Made by a program: the position numbers and the translations under genes | NCBI GenBank assembly: GCA_900766185.1 | Contig: CAAFUL010000097.1 | Coordinates: forward strand, 6,950 to 70,949 | Length of the DNA stretch: 64,000 nt | Direction: 5' to 3' | Source of the DNA: an uncultured Johnsonella sp. | GTDB lineage: Bacteria > Bacillota > Clostridia > Lachnospirales > Lachnospiraceae | The notes under the pieces: model-generated | Databases searched by the model: none | What the model was told of the DNA's origin: nothing | The model's input: the letters and a program-made list of their open reading frames with translations, nothing else | Shown: positions 26,908 through 35,078 of the stretch, piece after piece | How positions within the stretch are numbered: the first letter of the stretch is position 1 | Layout: the number at the start of each line of letters is the position of its first letter

Positions 26908-28086
26908 TTAATGGTGAAAAAGCCTAAGACCGGTATGTGCCATAACTATTCCGTATTTGTTGCAGGCTTCGATAACATTGTCATCTCTTACCGAGCCTCC
27001 CGGCTGTGCTATGTATTTTACTCCGCTTCTGTATGCTCTTTCTATATTGTCTCCAAAGGGAAAGAAGGCATCCGAGCCTAATGAAACATTAGTTAAATTC
27101 TTTAAAAACTCCTTTTTTTCTTCCTTTGTAAACTCATCGGGTTTTGTCTTAAGAACCCTTTTCCACCTGTTATCCGACAAAAGTTCTTCAACACTGTTAT
27201 CGCCTATGTAGATGTCTATAGTATTGTCTCTGTCCGCCCTTCCTATATCATCAACAAAGTTAAGGTCAAGTACTTTGGGAGCCTGCCTAAGATACCAAAA
27301 GTCAGCCTTGCCTCCTGCAAGTCTGGTACAATGTATTCTTGACTGCTGCCCTGCACCTATACCTATAGCCTGTCCGTCTTTTACATAGCATACGGAGTTT
27401 GACTGGGTATACTTTATGGTAATCAGAGAAATAAGCAAATCCCTCTTTGCCGCTTCGGTCATACTTTTATTATCCGTAACTATATTTTTAAGTAATTCCG
27501 CATTTATTTCGATATTATTTCTTCCTTGCTCAAAACTTATTCCAAATACCTGTTTTACTTCCGTACTTGGCGGAATATAGTCATTATCTATCTCTATAAT
27601 ATTATACTTTCCGCTTTTTTTACTTTTTAAGATTTCTAAAGCTTCATCACTATATCCGGGTGCTATGATACCGTCCGATACTTCCGGTTTTATAAGTCTT
27701 GCAGTTTCCACATCACAGGTATCAGAAAGGGCTATAAAATCACCGAAAGAAGACATCCTGTCAGCACCTCTGGCTCTTGCATAAGCACATGCCAGAGGAC
27801 TTAAACTACCCTCTTCTACAAAATATATCTTTTTTAATGTCTCATCAAGCTCCAAACCTATAGCCGCACCTGCCGGTGAAACATGCTTAAATGAAGCCGC
27901 TGCCGGATAGCCGGTAGCTTTTTTAAGCTCCTTAACAAGCTGCCATGCATTAAGAGCATCAAGTAAATTGATATAACCGGGACTACCTGAGAGTACTTTT
28001 ATGGGAAGCTCTTTATCTTCACTCATATATATACAGGCAGGCTTTTGATTGGGGTTACAACCGTATTTTAGTTCCAACTTTTTCAT
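26908..28086 (-). CDS. stand-alone AICAR transformylase, eukaryotic ATIC-like
   Basis: Transfers a formyl group from 10-formyl-THF to AICAR, the ninth step of IMP synthesis. At 392 aa it is only the transformylase domain; the IMP cyclohydrolase domain of bifunctional PurH is absent. The catalytic pair is K67-H68 in FKHVSPAGAAIG. Blocks ARGADRMSSFGDF, EVSDGIIAPGY, KYTQSNSVCY, GIGAGQQSRIHCTRLAG and the terminal LRLFHH match human ATIC as I remember it, rather than the KHxNPCG form of common bacterial PurH. The missing activity is supplied by the adjacent PurO-type gene. Calling it purH would hide the missing domain. Confidence 0.93.
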   Translation of the reverse strand: MKKLELKYGCNPNQKPACIYMSEDKELPIKVLSGSPGYINLLDALNAWQLVKELKKATGYPAAASFKHVSPAGAAIGLELDETLKKIYFVEEGSLSPLACAYARARGADRMSSFGDFIALSDTCDVETARLIKPEVSDGIIAPGYSDEALEILKSKKSGKYNIIEIDNDYIPPSTEVKQVFGISFEQGRNNIEINAELLKNIVTDNKSMTEAAKRDLLISLITIKYTQSNSVCYVKDGQAIGIGAGQQSRIHCTRLAGGKADFWYLRQAPKVLDLNFVDDIGRADRDNTIDIYIGDNSVEELLSDNRWKRVLKTKPDEFTKEEKKEFLKNLTNVSLGSDAFFPFGDNIERAYRSGVKYIAQPGGSVRDDNVIEACNKYGIVMAHTGLRLFHH

Positions 28087-28111
28087 ACAATAAAATCCTT
28101 TCAGCTATTAT

Positions 28112-28148
28112 AGGCTTCTTTAGCCGTCTTAAATGATGTAAGAAGCCT
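28112..28148 (-). promoter_or_regulatory. hairpin in the AICAR transformylase leader
   Basis: Perfect 9-bp stem AGGCTTCTT/AAGAAGCCT with a 19-nt loop, just upstream of the start codon region and followed by TATAATAGC. It could be an attenuator or a promoter-proximal operator. I do not recognise it as a purine riboswitch. Confidence 0.4.
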
Positions 28149-28190
28149 TTCAGATTCTTAAAAAATATCTTATAACTTATACAACAAAGA

Positions 28191-28217
28191 CCTTTAGACA
28201 GTAGACACTGCTAAAGG
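28191..28217 (-). terminator. hairpin after the IMP cyclohydrolase gene
   Basis: CCTTTAG/CTAAAGG with inner ACTG/CAGT pairing and an AGAC-type loop, 13 nt beyond the stop. The minus-strand tail UCUUUGUUG is moderately U-rich, so termination may be partial. Confidence 0.55.
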
Positions 28218-28230
28218 CTTTATTTAAGTC

Positions 28231-28944
28231 TTATTTATTCTTATTTATAATTTTAGTTTCATTTTCCCCTGTTTCAAGGTCAATATATCTTACAAACAAA
28301 GATACCTTATTATCGGCATCAAGGCTTTCCCAAAGCTTTTTGGTAAATTCTTCTATCTCATCCTCCAAACTTACACGCAGCGGTACTCCCTTAAAGCTTT
28401 CAAGCACTTCACTACTTTCCTCGTAGGTATGTATGAAATGCCCTTCTTCATTTAACGGTTCATCATAGTTAAATATAAATCTTTGACAGGAGTCAGGATC
28501 ACCCTCGTTGCTTTTTAGTATGGAAAGTGCATAGGAAAAACTTTTATTATTAAATTCCATAAGACCTGATATCCTTGGAGTATAGTTCGGTGCATCAGGT
28601 TCAAAACTTCTTTTTTTAAGACTACTCTCCAAACCAAGCCCCGACTTTAATCCCTCGTATATGGTATCGGTCTGATCACCGTTACTTACTATAAGCTTGT
28701 TGTCAATTATTTTTACCGGAGAGTATATTATAAGTGAAGGGTCTGTAAGCTTGGACTCATCATAAGCTTCGGTCTTTATACCCTCACCTTCTTCCTTAAA
28801 TACTCTGTTTCTCGAATTTTCACTTCTTCCCATAATAAAGTAAGCCACTACAGCCTTTTTGCCTGCATCCGTCTTTCCGATAATTATACCTCTTCCCGGA
28901 TATTTTTTCGCTTTAAGTAGCTCATATAAAGATAACTTAGCCAT
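28231..28944 (-). CDS. PurO-type IMP cyclohydrolase (Ntn-hydrolase fold)
   Basis: Closes the ring of FAICAR to IMP, the last step of purine synthesis. The 237-aa protein matches the archaeal PurO layout: GRGIIIGKTDAGKKAVVAYF, GRSENSRNRVF, IIYSPVKIIDNKLIVSNGDQ plus TD, and YTPRISGLMEF. PurO is unrelated in fold to the cyclohydrolase domain of PurH. The start at 28944 has GGGGGAAGG upstream. It is 24 nt after the permease gene and 144 nt before the transformylase, so the last two purine steps form a split pair. Assignment by remembered pattern; no alignment was run. Confidence 0.85.
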   Translation of the reverse strand: MAKLSLYELLKAKKYPGRGIIIGKTDAGKKAVVAYFIMGRSENSRNRVFKEEGEGIKTEAYDESKLTDPSLIIYSPVKIIDNKLIVSNGDQTDTIYEGLKSGLGLESSLKKRSFEPDAPNYTPRISGLMEFNNKSFSYALSILKSNEGDPDSCQRFIFNYDEPLNEEGHFIHTYEESSEVLESFKGVPLRVSLEDEIEEFTKKLWESLDADNKVSLFVRYIDLETGENETKIINKNK

Positions 28945-28968
28945 TATCCTTCCCCCTGTTATATAAAA

Positions 28969-30375
28969 TTATTCATTTCTAAGTGCCGCAAGCGGGCTTA
29001 GACTCATTGCCCTTCTTGCCGGAAGCGCTCCTGCAAGCATTCCTACTATTACCGCAAATACTATCGCTACCGCCGCAAGCCACAAAGGTATTCTTGCGAG
29101 ATCTCCCGTCATATAGAAAAAAACTTCCGCAACACCGAGTTTATTAATTATAAAAGCAACTATATAACTTAGTACTACCCCCGATACTCCTCCAAAAAGC
29201 CCTATGAAACCTGACTCGATAAGGAACATATCCCTGATTCTGTTCATATCGCAACCAAGTACCTTCATAATACCTATTTCCTTGGTTCTTTCATATATGG
29301 ACATCATCATGGTGTTTGCTATACCTATGGCTGCTACAAATAAGGATACCGCACCTATACCGCCAAGTGTTGCCTGCATGGTTTTGGTCTGGTTTTGAGA
29401 CTGCTGAAGCCACTCCATTTCAGCCATAGCCTCAAATCCCATCTCTTTTATAAGTTTTTGAACCTTAACTACATTATCAATACTGTCAACATTGACTATA
29501 GCCTTGTTATATATTATATAGCTGTAGGGCTTGCCGTTTTTATACACCGGCTGTCCCGGTATGGGATTTTTTCCGTATATCCTCCTTAATGTACTTATAA
29601 GCACATCTACATTGGCATATACTCCTGAGCTGTACATAGTATTACTTTCATAATCGCCTACCTGCTCCCCCTCTCCGGCTTCAACTCCCGAGATATTCGC
29701 TATATATTTCTTGACCGGTGCTTCGGCAGTCCCCTCTGAAGTCGGAGCATCCGAGTCTGATGAAGAATTCCCCTTCGGGGTTGTCTGTTCAGGATTGGGA
29801 TATACTATAAAAAAAGTTCCCTTTTTGTAATCTATATCTGCAAGGTCTTTTATATCATTGGTATAGGCAAAGGCTTTCTTGGTTTTAACATTATAGAACC
29901 TTTCCGTTAAAGACTTACCCACTGCTAATTTAAGTTCCTTATCATTATGGCTTGGCTTAGTGCCGAAGGCAAGTTTCATATTCTCAAGATATTCATCACT
30001 TACACCGGTAATAGTTACACTTGCCTCATAAACCCCCTGTTTCAAAGTTACCCCGTCAAGCTCAAGCATGGGGGATACCGATTCAACATGTTCAAGCCCT
30101 TTTAGCTTATTGATAGTTTCATCCTTTATATACACATCCTTGGACTGCTGTGCTCCATCCATACCATATATACTCATAGGATAAACCTCTATAGATTTTA
30201 ATGATACGGATTTGTCTATGCTTTCAAAAGTAAGCTCGTTAAGACCTATTCCCAGAGAAATCATTGTAACCACGGAAGTTGTACCTATAAGAACTCCCAG
30301 TATGGTAAGCACTGTTCTCATCTTTCTTCTTGAAAGATTGCCAAGGCTCATTAAAAGTAAATCAATAAATTTCAT
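28969..30375 (-). CDS. MacB/FtsX-type ABC transporter permease
   Basis: 468-aa permease with an N-terminal membrane helix (KMRTVLTILGVLIGTTSVV), a large extracytoplasmic domain (about residues 45-330, with a Ser/Thr/Pro-rich insert), and three C-terminal helices ending PARRAMSLSPLAALRNE, the hallmark of the MacB/LolE/FtsX family. These are usually mechanotransmission machines for peptide, lipoprotein or envelope stress. It follows the CARDB-like protein with no gap, and the cognate ATPase lies upstream. Substrate unknown. Confidence 0.9.
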   Translation of the reverse strand: MKFIDLLLMSLGNLSRRKMRTVLTILGVLIGTTSVVTMISLGIGLNELTFESIDKSVSLKSIEVYPMSIYGMDGAQQSKDVYIKDETINKLKGLEHVESVSPMLELDGVTLKQGVYEASVTITGVSDEYLENMKLAFGTKPSHNDKELKLAVGKSLTERFYNVKTKKAFAYTNDIKDLADIDYKKGTFFIVYPNPEQTTPKGNSSSDSDAPTSEGTAEAPVKKYIANISGVEAGEGEQVGDYESNTMYSSGVYANVDVLISTLRRIYGKNPIPGQPVYKNGKPYSYIIYNKAIVNVDSIDNVVKVQKLIKEMGFEAMAEMEWLQQSQNQTKTMQATLGGIGAVSLFVAAIGIANTMMMSIYERTKEIGIMKVLGCDMNRIRDMFLIESGFIGLFGGVSGVVLSYIVAFIINKLGVAEVFFYMTGDLARIPLWLAAVAIVFAVIVGMLAGALPARRAMSLSPLAALRNE

Positions 30376-32160
30376 CTATATCTCGTCCTCTGACTTCTTA
30401 GCCTTAATCTTTTTAAATATTACAAAGCCTGCTGTAGAAAGCACGATTATTGCAAGAATCACCCATAAAAGCACATTGCTGTACCAAGGTTTCTTAACCG
30501 GCTCGTCCATAGCCGGCATACCGTCATCCGGCATATCTTCCGTAGCTTCTTCAACTGTCAGATCCATATCCTTTTCCATAGTTGAGACCTTGCCTTCTTC
30601 ATCTTCATACGATATGGTGATTTTTATTTTTTCATCTTCAGTACTCATGCCGGTTACGGATACCATCAAATCAGCTGTTTTTGACTCTCCCGCCTTTATA
30701 TTGCCAAGATACATATCCACCGGCTTTATATAAGAGGCTTCAAGCTTTGCTGTAGTGTTATAAAGAGTTACCTTTCCGGTGTTATTTACGGAAAAGTTTA
30801 CACTTGTGTCGGAACCTACGCTTACCACATCCGGCAGGGCAGTTATAGTTCCTATACCTACTCTTGCTATCTGGGTAATAGGTACATTGATAACTACACT
30901 TTCTTCGGCATTCTTAAAGTCCGGCGAATCATACTTTTCTTTTATTGTAAGTGCATAGGCTTTAGGATCCAAACCTGCTTTTGATTTGAATCTAAGTCTG
31001 ATCTCCGTAGTCTTGCCTGCCCCGAGAGAATTTACAACTACCGAGTTGGCTCCTGAAACAGTTGACAATACCGGACTTTCAGCTACTTTTTCCGACTCGA
31101 AAGAAAACAGTATGTTACTTGCAGTTATGGTATCGGAAGCATTCTTCATAACCGCAATAAGCTCGAACTCTTCACCGGCTACTATTACCTCCGGCTCAGT
31201 CCTGAAACTGTCCACTATAATACGGGCTCTGGTTCTGTCATTTGCATTAAAGTCGCCCTTATTTTCTTCACTTTCTTTTTCCTCTTTGTTTTTTACATGA
31301 ACATAAAACTCATCTTCTACAGACTGTATATCACCGTCAACCGACTCTCTGTAGCTTATCTTCATTTTTATAGGGTAAAATCCGGTGTAGGCGTCCTTTC
31401 TTATTGAGAAGCTGTAATCAAGCGATACACTCTCCCCGTAGGCTACCTTATCAAAACTTCTGTCATAACTTGCATCATTTATATCAAAGGGAAATACCTT
31501 AGAGTCCTTATCCAAAACCATTTCAGCTCTTACATCATAGGCTGTTACCTTACCGCTGTTTTTAAGCGGAATACTGAAATTCATAACATTAGGATATTCA
31601 CCGTAAGGTGTAGCCTGACCGTCTCCTACAGAAAATCTTACCGCCTTTGCGGTCTCCGGCGTCTCGGATTCGTTGGTATTTGACTTACTTATCCATATAT
31701 TTACATATTCCTGAGGACCATGGGTGCCGCCCTCTTTAGAATCGGCAACATATACCATTATACCATAGTATCCTTCCGGAACATCTCTTCTTACTCTTGC
31801 ACTTAAAGATACGGACTTTGACTTGCCCTTTGCTATTTTTCCTATATATCTTCTCTCCGTTGTTTCAGAAGTTACTTCAAGGGGAAATGCTGTCGCCTCA
31901 GGATTTTCCCTGTCTGAACTTGCATTTATCTGGTCATCATAGGCTATACCTATCCATGCCTTTTCATAGTCCTGATCCGCAGTAAAAGTAAAGGTAATAT
32001 TCATCATCTTACCCGTTTTTCCGGTAGGTATCTTTGTCTGGGTGAAATAATTATTGGCTTCTATGTTAACTATCTCAGCCCTTGAAGATATATTGAACAT
32101 ACTTGCAAATATTAGTATGTAGCTGCAAAAAATATATAATTTTCTTTTTAATCTTTCCAT
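30376..32160 (-). CDS. secreted, membrane-anchored CARDB/S-layer-like adaptor of the ABC system
   Basis: 594 aa. The N-terminal signal sequence (FCSYILIFASMFNISSRAE) is followed by several Ig-like/CARDB-type beta domains with recurring phrases such as NTGKVTLYNTTAKLEA and LKNSGKVTAYDVRAEM. A C-terminal membrane helix (NVLLWVILAIIVLSTAGFVIF) and a Lys-rich tail end it. Topology predicts a long extracellular part anchored by its C-terminus. Its position between ATPase and permease suggests it replaces the membrane-fusion protein of Gram-negative MacAB systems. That role is inferred; the COG1361-like pattern is from memory. Confidence 0.78.
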   Translation of the reverse strand: MERLKRKLYIFCSYILIFASMFNISSRAEIVNIEANNYFTQTKIPTGKTGKMMNITFTFTADQDYEKAWIGIAYDDQINASSDRENPEATAFPLEVTSETTERRYIGKIAKGKSKSVSLSARVRRDVPEGYYGIMVYVADSKEGGTHGPQEYVNIWISKSNTNESETPETAKAVRFSVGDGQATPYGEYPNVMNFSIPLKNSGKVTAYDVRAEMVLDKDSKVFPFDINDASYDRSFDKVAYGESVSLDYSFSIRKDAYTGFYPIKMKISYRESVDGDIQSVEDEFYVHVKNKEEKESEENKGDFNANDRTRARIIVDSFRTEPEVIVAGEEFELIAVMKNASDTITASNILFSFESEKVAESPVLSTVSGANSVVVNSLGAGKTTEIRLRFKSKAGLDPKAYALTIKEKYDSPDFKNAEESVVINVPITQIARVGIGTITALPDVVSVGSDTSVNFSVNNTGKVTLYNTTAKLEASYIKPVDMYLGNIKAGESKTADLMVSVTGMSTEDEKIKITISYEDEEGKVSTMEKDMDLTVEEATEDMPDDGMPAMDEPVKKPWYSNVLLWVILAIIVLSTAGFVIFKKIKAKKSEDEI

Positions 32161-32180
32161 TTTTAGTCTCCTGAGTAAAT

Positions 32181-32885
32181 TTAATTAGCAATCTTTCCGT
32201 CTACTATTCTTATTTTTCTATCAGCAAATTCAGCTATGCCCACATCATGAGTAACCATGATCAGCGTTTGATTTTCTTCTCTTACAATACTTCTCATAAG
32301 CTCAAGGACCTCGCCGCTTGTCTTTGTATCCAAATTTCCTGTCGGCTCATCCGCAAATATTATCTTGGGCTGCATGGCAAGTGCCCTCGCTATTCCTACT
32401 CTTTGCTGCTGACCTCCACTCATTTGAGAACCCTTATGATACATATACTTCTCCAAACCTACAAGCTTAAGATATTTTTTAGCCAATTCTTTTCTTTTTT
32501 TAGTGTCAACTCCTCTAAACATAAGCGGCATGGCTACATTATCCACCGCATCCATGGTTTGAAGTAAATTGTAGGATTGAAATATAAAACCTACATTAAG
32601 TCTTCTGAACTTCACAAGCTGATTTTCAGACAGTTTTTCTATATGCGTGCCGGCTATTATAACCTCACCCTTACTCGGTTTTTCCAAGCCTGCAAGCATA
32701 TTAAGAAGAGTTGATTTTCCCGAACCCGATGGTCCTACTATAGCACAAAACTCTCCTCTTTTTATATTAAAATCAACACCGTCAAGTGCATGAACATACT
32801 CCTGACCGGTTTTATAATATTTATATAAATTTCTTACTTCTATTATATTTTCTTTTTCGGCAACCTTTTTCGTATTATTTTCCAT
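32181..32885 (-). CDS. ABC transporter ATP-binding protein, MacB/LolD type
   Basis: 234-aa ATPase with Walker A GPSGSGKSTL, Q-loop FIFQSYNLL, signature MSGGQQQRVGIARA, Walker B IIFADEPTGNLD, and H-loop VTHD. The sequence ADEPTGNLD is typical of the LolD/MacB/FtsE clade and fits the FtsX-type permease two genes downstream. I chose the ATG at 32885 (MENNTKK); its ribosome site is weak, and an upstream extension to 32987 has no better one. It is first in an ATPase-adaptor-permease operon with 20-nt and 0-nt junctions. Confidence 0.9.
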   Translation of the reverse strand: MENNTKKVAEKENIIEVRNLYKYYKTGQEYVHALDGVDFNIKRGEFCAIVGPSGSGKSTLLNMLAGLEKPSKGEVIIAGTHIEKLSENQLVKFRRLNVGFIFQSYNLLQTMDAVDNVAMPLMFRGVDTKKRKELAKKYLKLVGLEKYMYHKGSQMSGGQQQRVGIARALAMQPKIIFADEPTGNLDTKTSGEVLELMRSIVREENQTLIMVTHDVGIAEFADRKIRIVDGKIAN

Positions 32886-33008
32886 ATATTTATAACCGAC
32901 AATCTTTCTTATTATTAAGTAAAGCAATCTACTGCTAAAAATCCTCTGCACCGAAGCGATAATATGCTTATAGTTAAGGCAGGTCATTCATAATATGTAA
33001 ACTACCTA

Positions 33009-33151
33009 CTGTCTCTTGTATATGATAAAGCGGTGAAATATCATTAAAGTTTGGGGAGCATACTTTCCTTCGGCTCTAAAATTAATTAATAAACTCGGTT
33101 AAAAGCCTAAAAACATACAACCAAGACAGTTATTTATCATATATCTCACAG
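33009..33151. repeat. imperfect inverted repeat upstream of the ABC ATPase
   Basis: TATATGATAAA (33019-33029) is mirrored by TTTATCATATA (33133-33143), with CTGT...ACAG outside. The 103-nt centre has no known motif. The 547 bp between the divergent ATPase and pyrB (32886-33432) also contain AGTTAAGGCAGGTCATTCAT at about 32972-32991, which resembles one end of the interspersed element family and may be a remnant. Confidence 0.5.
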
Positions 33152-33277
33152 GCTATGATTATAGCACAACCGGGAATTAATTACATATATATTTGATATA
33201 TATTTGATTGCAATATAATTAAAAAATCTTCCGCAATACAGCCTTATCAATAACTTATCCGTAAAAATGATAACAAA

Positions 33278-33292
33278 TTTTTTCAGAAAAAC
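33278..33292. promoter_or_regulatory. possible CodY box upstream of pyrB
   Basis: TTTTTTCAGAAAAAC matches the CodY consensus AATTTTCWGAAAATT at 11 of 15 positions. It is about 100 bp upstream of the best pyrB promoter, so it may regulate an upstream start or be a chance AT-rich palindrome. Confidence 0.3.
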
Positions 33293-33376
33293 AAGTGTCT
33301 TGTCAGATATAGACTTTTTCCATTTGTTTATTTTTTTGACAGTTGGAATTTACAAATTTTAATACCAATATTACTA

Positions 33377-33405
33377 TTGCTATGTAAGAAAGCTTTAGTT
33401 ATAAT
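33377..33405 (+). promoter_or_regulatory. promoter of pyrB-pyrI
   Basis: TTGCTA (33377-33382), 17-nt spacer, perfect TATAAT (33400-33405). Transcription would start about 20 nt before the AUG, leaving no room for a PyrR-type attenuator. A perfect TTGACA at 33336-33341 lacks a good -10. Confidence 0.65.
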
Positions 33406-33432
33406 TATGTGCAAAAATAAGGAGTCCCTAAT

Positions 33433-34353
33433 ATGAAACATCTTTTAAATCCCCTTGACCTTTCTGTAGAAGAGATATATAAGCTTATACACTTGGCACA
33501 GGCAATTATAGAAGACCCTAAAAAATATTCTAAAGTATGTGAAGGTAAAAAACTTGCCACACTTTTTTATGAGCCAAGTACCAGAACCAGACTCTCTTTT
33601 GAAGCCGCAATGCTTAACCTCGGCGGCAGTATACTGGGATTTCACTCTGCCGACTCTTCTTCCGCAACCAAAGGTGAAAGTGTAGCCGACACTATACGAG
33701 TAATCTCAGGCTATGCCGATATTGCAGCCATAAGACACCCTAAGGAAGGTGCTCCCAGAGTTGCTTCAATGTATTCAAAGATACCTGTAATCAATGCCGG
33801 AGACGGCGGTCATCAACATCCCACCCAAACACTGACAGACCTGCTTACCATATATTTATTAAAACACAGGCTTTCCGACATGAATATAGGTATGTGCGGC
33901 GATCTCAAATTCGGAAGAACAGTACACTCCCTAATATCGGCGCTTGTAAGATACAGTGGTATTAAATTCATACTTATATCTCCGGATGAACTGAAAATAC
34001 CCGATTATATAAGACAGGATATAATCATAAAAAATAATGTCGAATTTATAGAAACTTCGAGCCTTGAATCAAGCATACCCGAACTTGATATACTTTATAT
34101 GACAAGAGTGCAAAGAGAAAGATTCTTTAATGAAGAAGATTATATAAGACTTAAAGACTCCTATATTTTGGATAAACACAAGATGCAAAATGCTAAAAAT
34201 GATATGTATATACTCCACCCTCTTCCTCGTGTTAATGAGATAAACCCTGAACTTGACAATGATGAAAGAGCGAAATACTTTGAGCAGGCGCAGTACGGAG
34301 TATACATACGCATGGCTTTAATTATGACTTTATTGGAGGTGGGTATATGTTAA
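33433..34353 (+). CDS. pyrB: aspartate carbamoyltransferase catalytic subunit
   Basis: Condenses carbamoyl phosphate and aspartate, the committed pyrimidine step. Carbamoyl-phosphate motifs [16 protein letters not shown] and [11 protein letters not shown], aspartate-site residues in MTRVQRERF, and HPLPRVNEI are all present. Length of 306 aa is standard. AAGGAG precedes the ATG. The stop overlaps pyrI by 7 bp. The catalytic-plus-regulatory arrangement is the allosteric enterobacterial/clostridial type, unlike B. subtilis, which has no pyrI. Confidence 0.97.
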   Translation: MKHLLNPLDLSVEEIYKLIHLAQAIIEDPKKYSKVCEGKKLATLFYEPSTRTRLSFEAAMLNLGGSILGFHSADSSSATKGESVADTIRVISGYADIAAIRHPKEGAPRVASMYSKIPVINAGDGGHQHPTQTLTDLLTIYLLKHRLSDMNIGMCGDLKFGRTVHSLISALVRYSGIKFILISPDELKIPDYIRQDIIIKNNVEFIETSSLESSIPELDILYMTRVQRERFFNEEDYIRLKDSYILDKHKMQNAKNDMYILHPLPRVNEINPELDNDERAKYFEQAQYGVYIRMALIMTLLEVGIC

Positions 34354-34778
34354 ATATAAGCGGACTTAACAAAGGAATAGTACTTGATCACATAAAAGCG
34401 GGAAAAAGCCTTGATATCTATTACCAACTGGGACTTGATAAAATAAACTGTCCCGTAGCGATAATAAAAAATGCAAAAAGTAATAAAATGGGAAGTAAGG
34501 ACATAATAAAAATAGAAGGGGATGTTCTAAGTCTTATAAACCTTGAAGTTCTTGGCTATATAGACTGCAACATCACTATAAACATAATAGAAAACAATAA
34601 AATCATAGAAAAAAAGACCCTTACCCTACCTAATAAACTACACAACATAATAAAATGTAAAAACCCAAGATGTATAAGCTGTTCGGAAAGTTATATAGAA
34701 CAAATATTTTATCTGTCTGATAAGGAAAAAGAAAGCTACAGGTGTTTTTACTGTGATGAGGACTACTCACTATATTAA
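34347..34778 (+). CDS. pyrI: aspartate carbamoyltransferase regulatory chain
   Basis: 143-aa regulatory subunit. The N-terminal nucleotide-binding part ([19 protein letters not shown]) is followed by the zinc domain with CKNPRCISC, then CFYCDEDY, giving the four cysteine ligands in C-x4-C and C-x2-C pairs. It starts within the pyrB end (7-bp overlap), so translation is coupled. It is expected to confer nucleotide feedback on the complex. Confidence 0.95.
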   Translation: MLNISGLNKGIVLDHIKAGKSLDIYYQLGLDKINCPVAIIKNAKSNKMGSKDIIKIEGDVLSLINLEVLGYIDCNITINIIENNKIIEKKTLTLPNKLHNIIKCKNPRCISCSESYIEQIFYLSDKEKESYRCFYCDEDYSLY

Positions 34779-34850
34779 AAAGTAGAAGATAAAAAATTTT
34801 CTCTCTACACTGATTTAATAAAAGTATATTACATTAAATAGATTAATTAA

Positions 34851-34946
34851 GGGACTGTTGCAAAATAGAGATTGTTTACAAGATGTAGTGGCATTTTAGA
34901 AAAATACCATCCTATACTTGTGGAAAATTTTTAAATGCAACAGTCC
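34851..34946. repeat. long-looped hairpin after pyrI, IS6-like termini
   Basis: GGACTGTTGCA (34852-34862) and TGCAACAGTCC (34936-34946) are perfect 11-bp inverted repeats, extending imperfectly through ATTAA on both sides. The 73-nt interior has its own small palindrome (GGCATTTT...AAAATACC). It may be a pyrI trailer structure, or a miniature element with ends like the GGnnCTGTTGCAAA of IS6-family transposons. No exact target duplication was found. Nothing else is seen between pyrI and typA. Confidence 0.5.
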
Positions 34947-35078
34947 TTTAATTTAGCTATGAATACAGGTATATTGATGAAAGTAGATTTATAAGTCCTA
35001 CAGCATGTAAAAATTCATCTGTCTTTCACAAACAAATCTGTGAATATAGTTAAACTACAAGCTGTTTTAAGACTTTCA

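Noticed and set aside
33036..33100. Riboswitch in the leader of the ABC ATPase or pyrB
   Set aside because: No purine, TPP, c-di-GMP or other aptamer core that I know could be matched; left as an unexplained inverted repeat.
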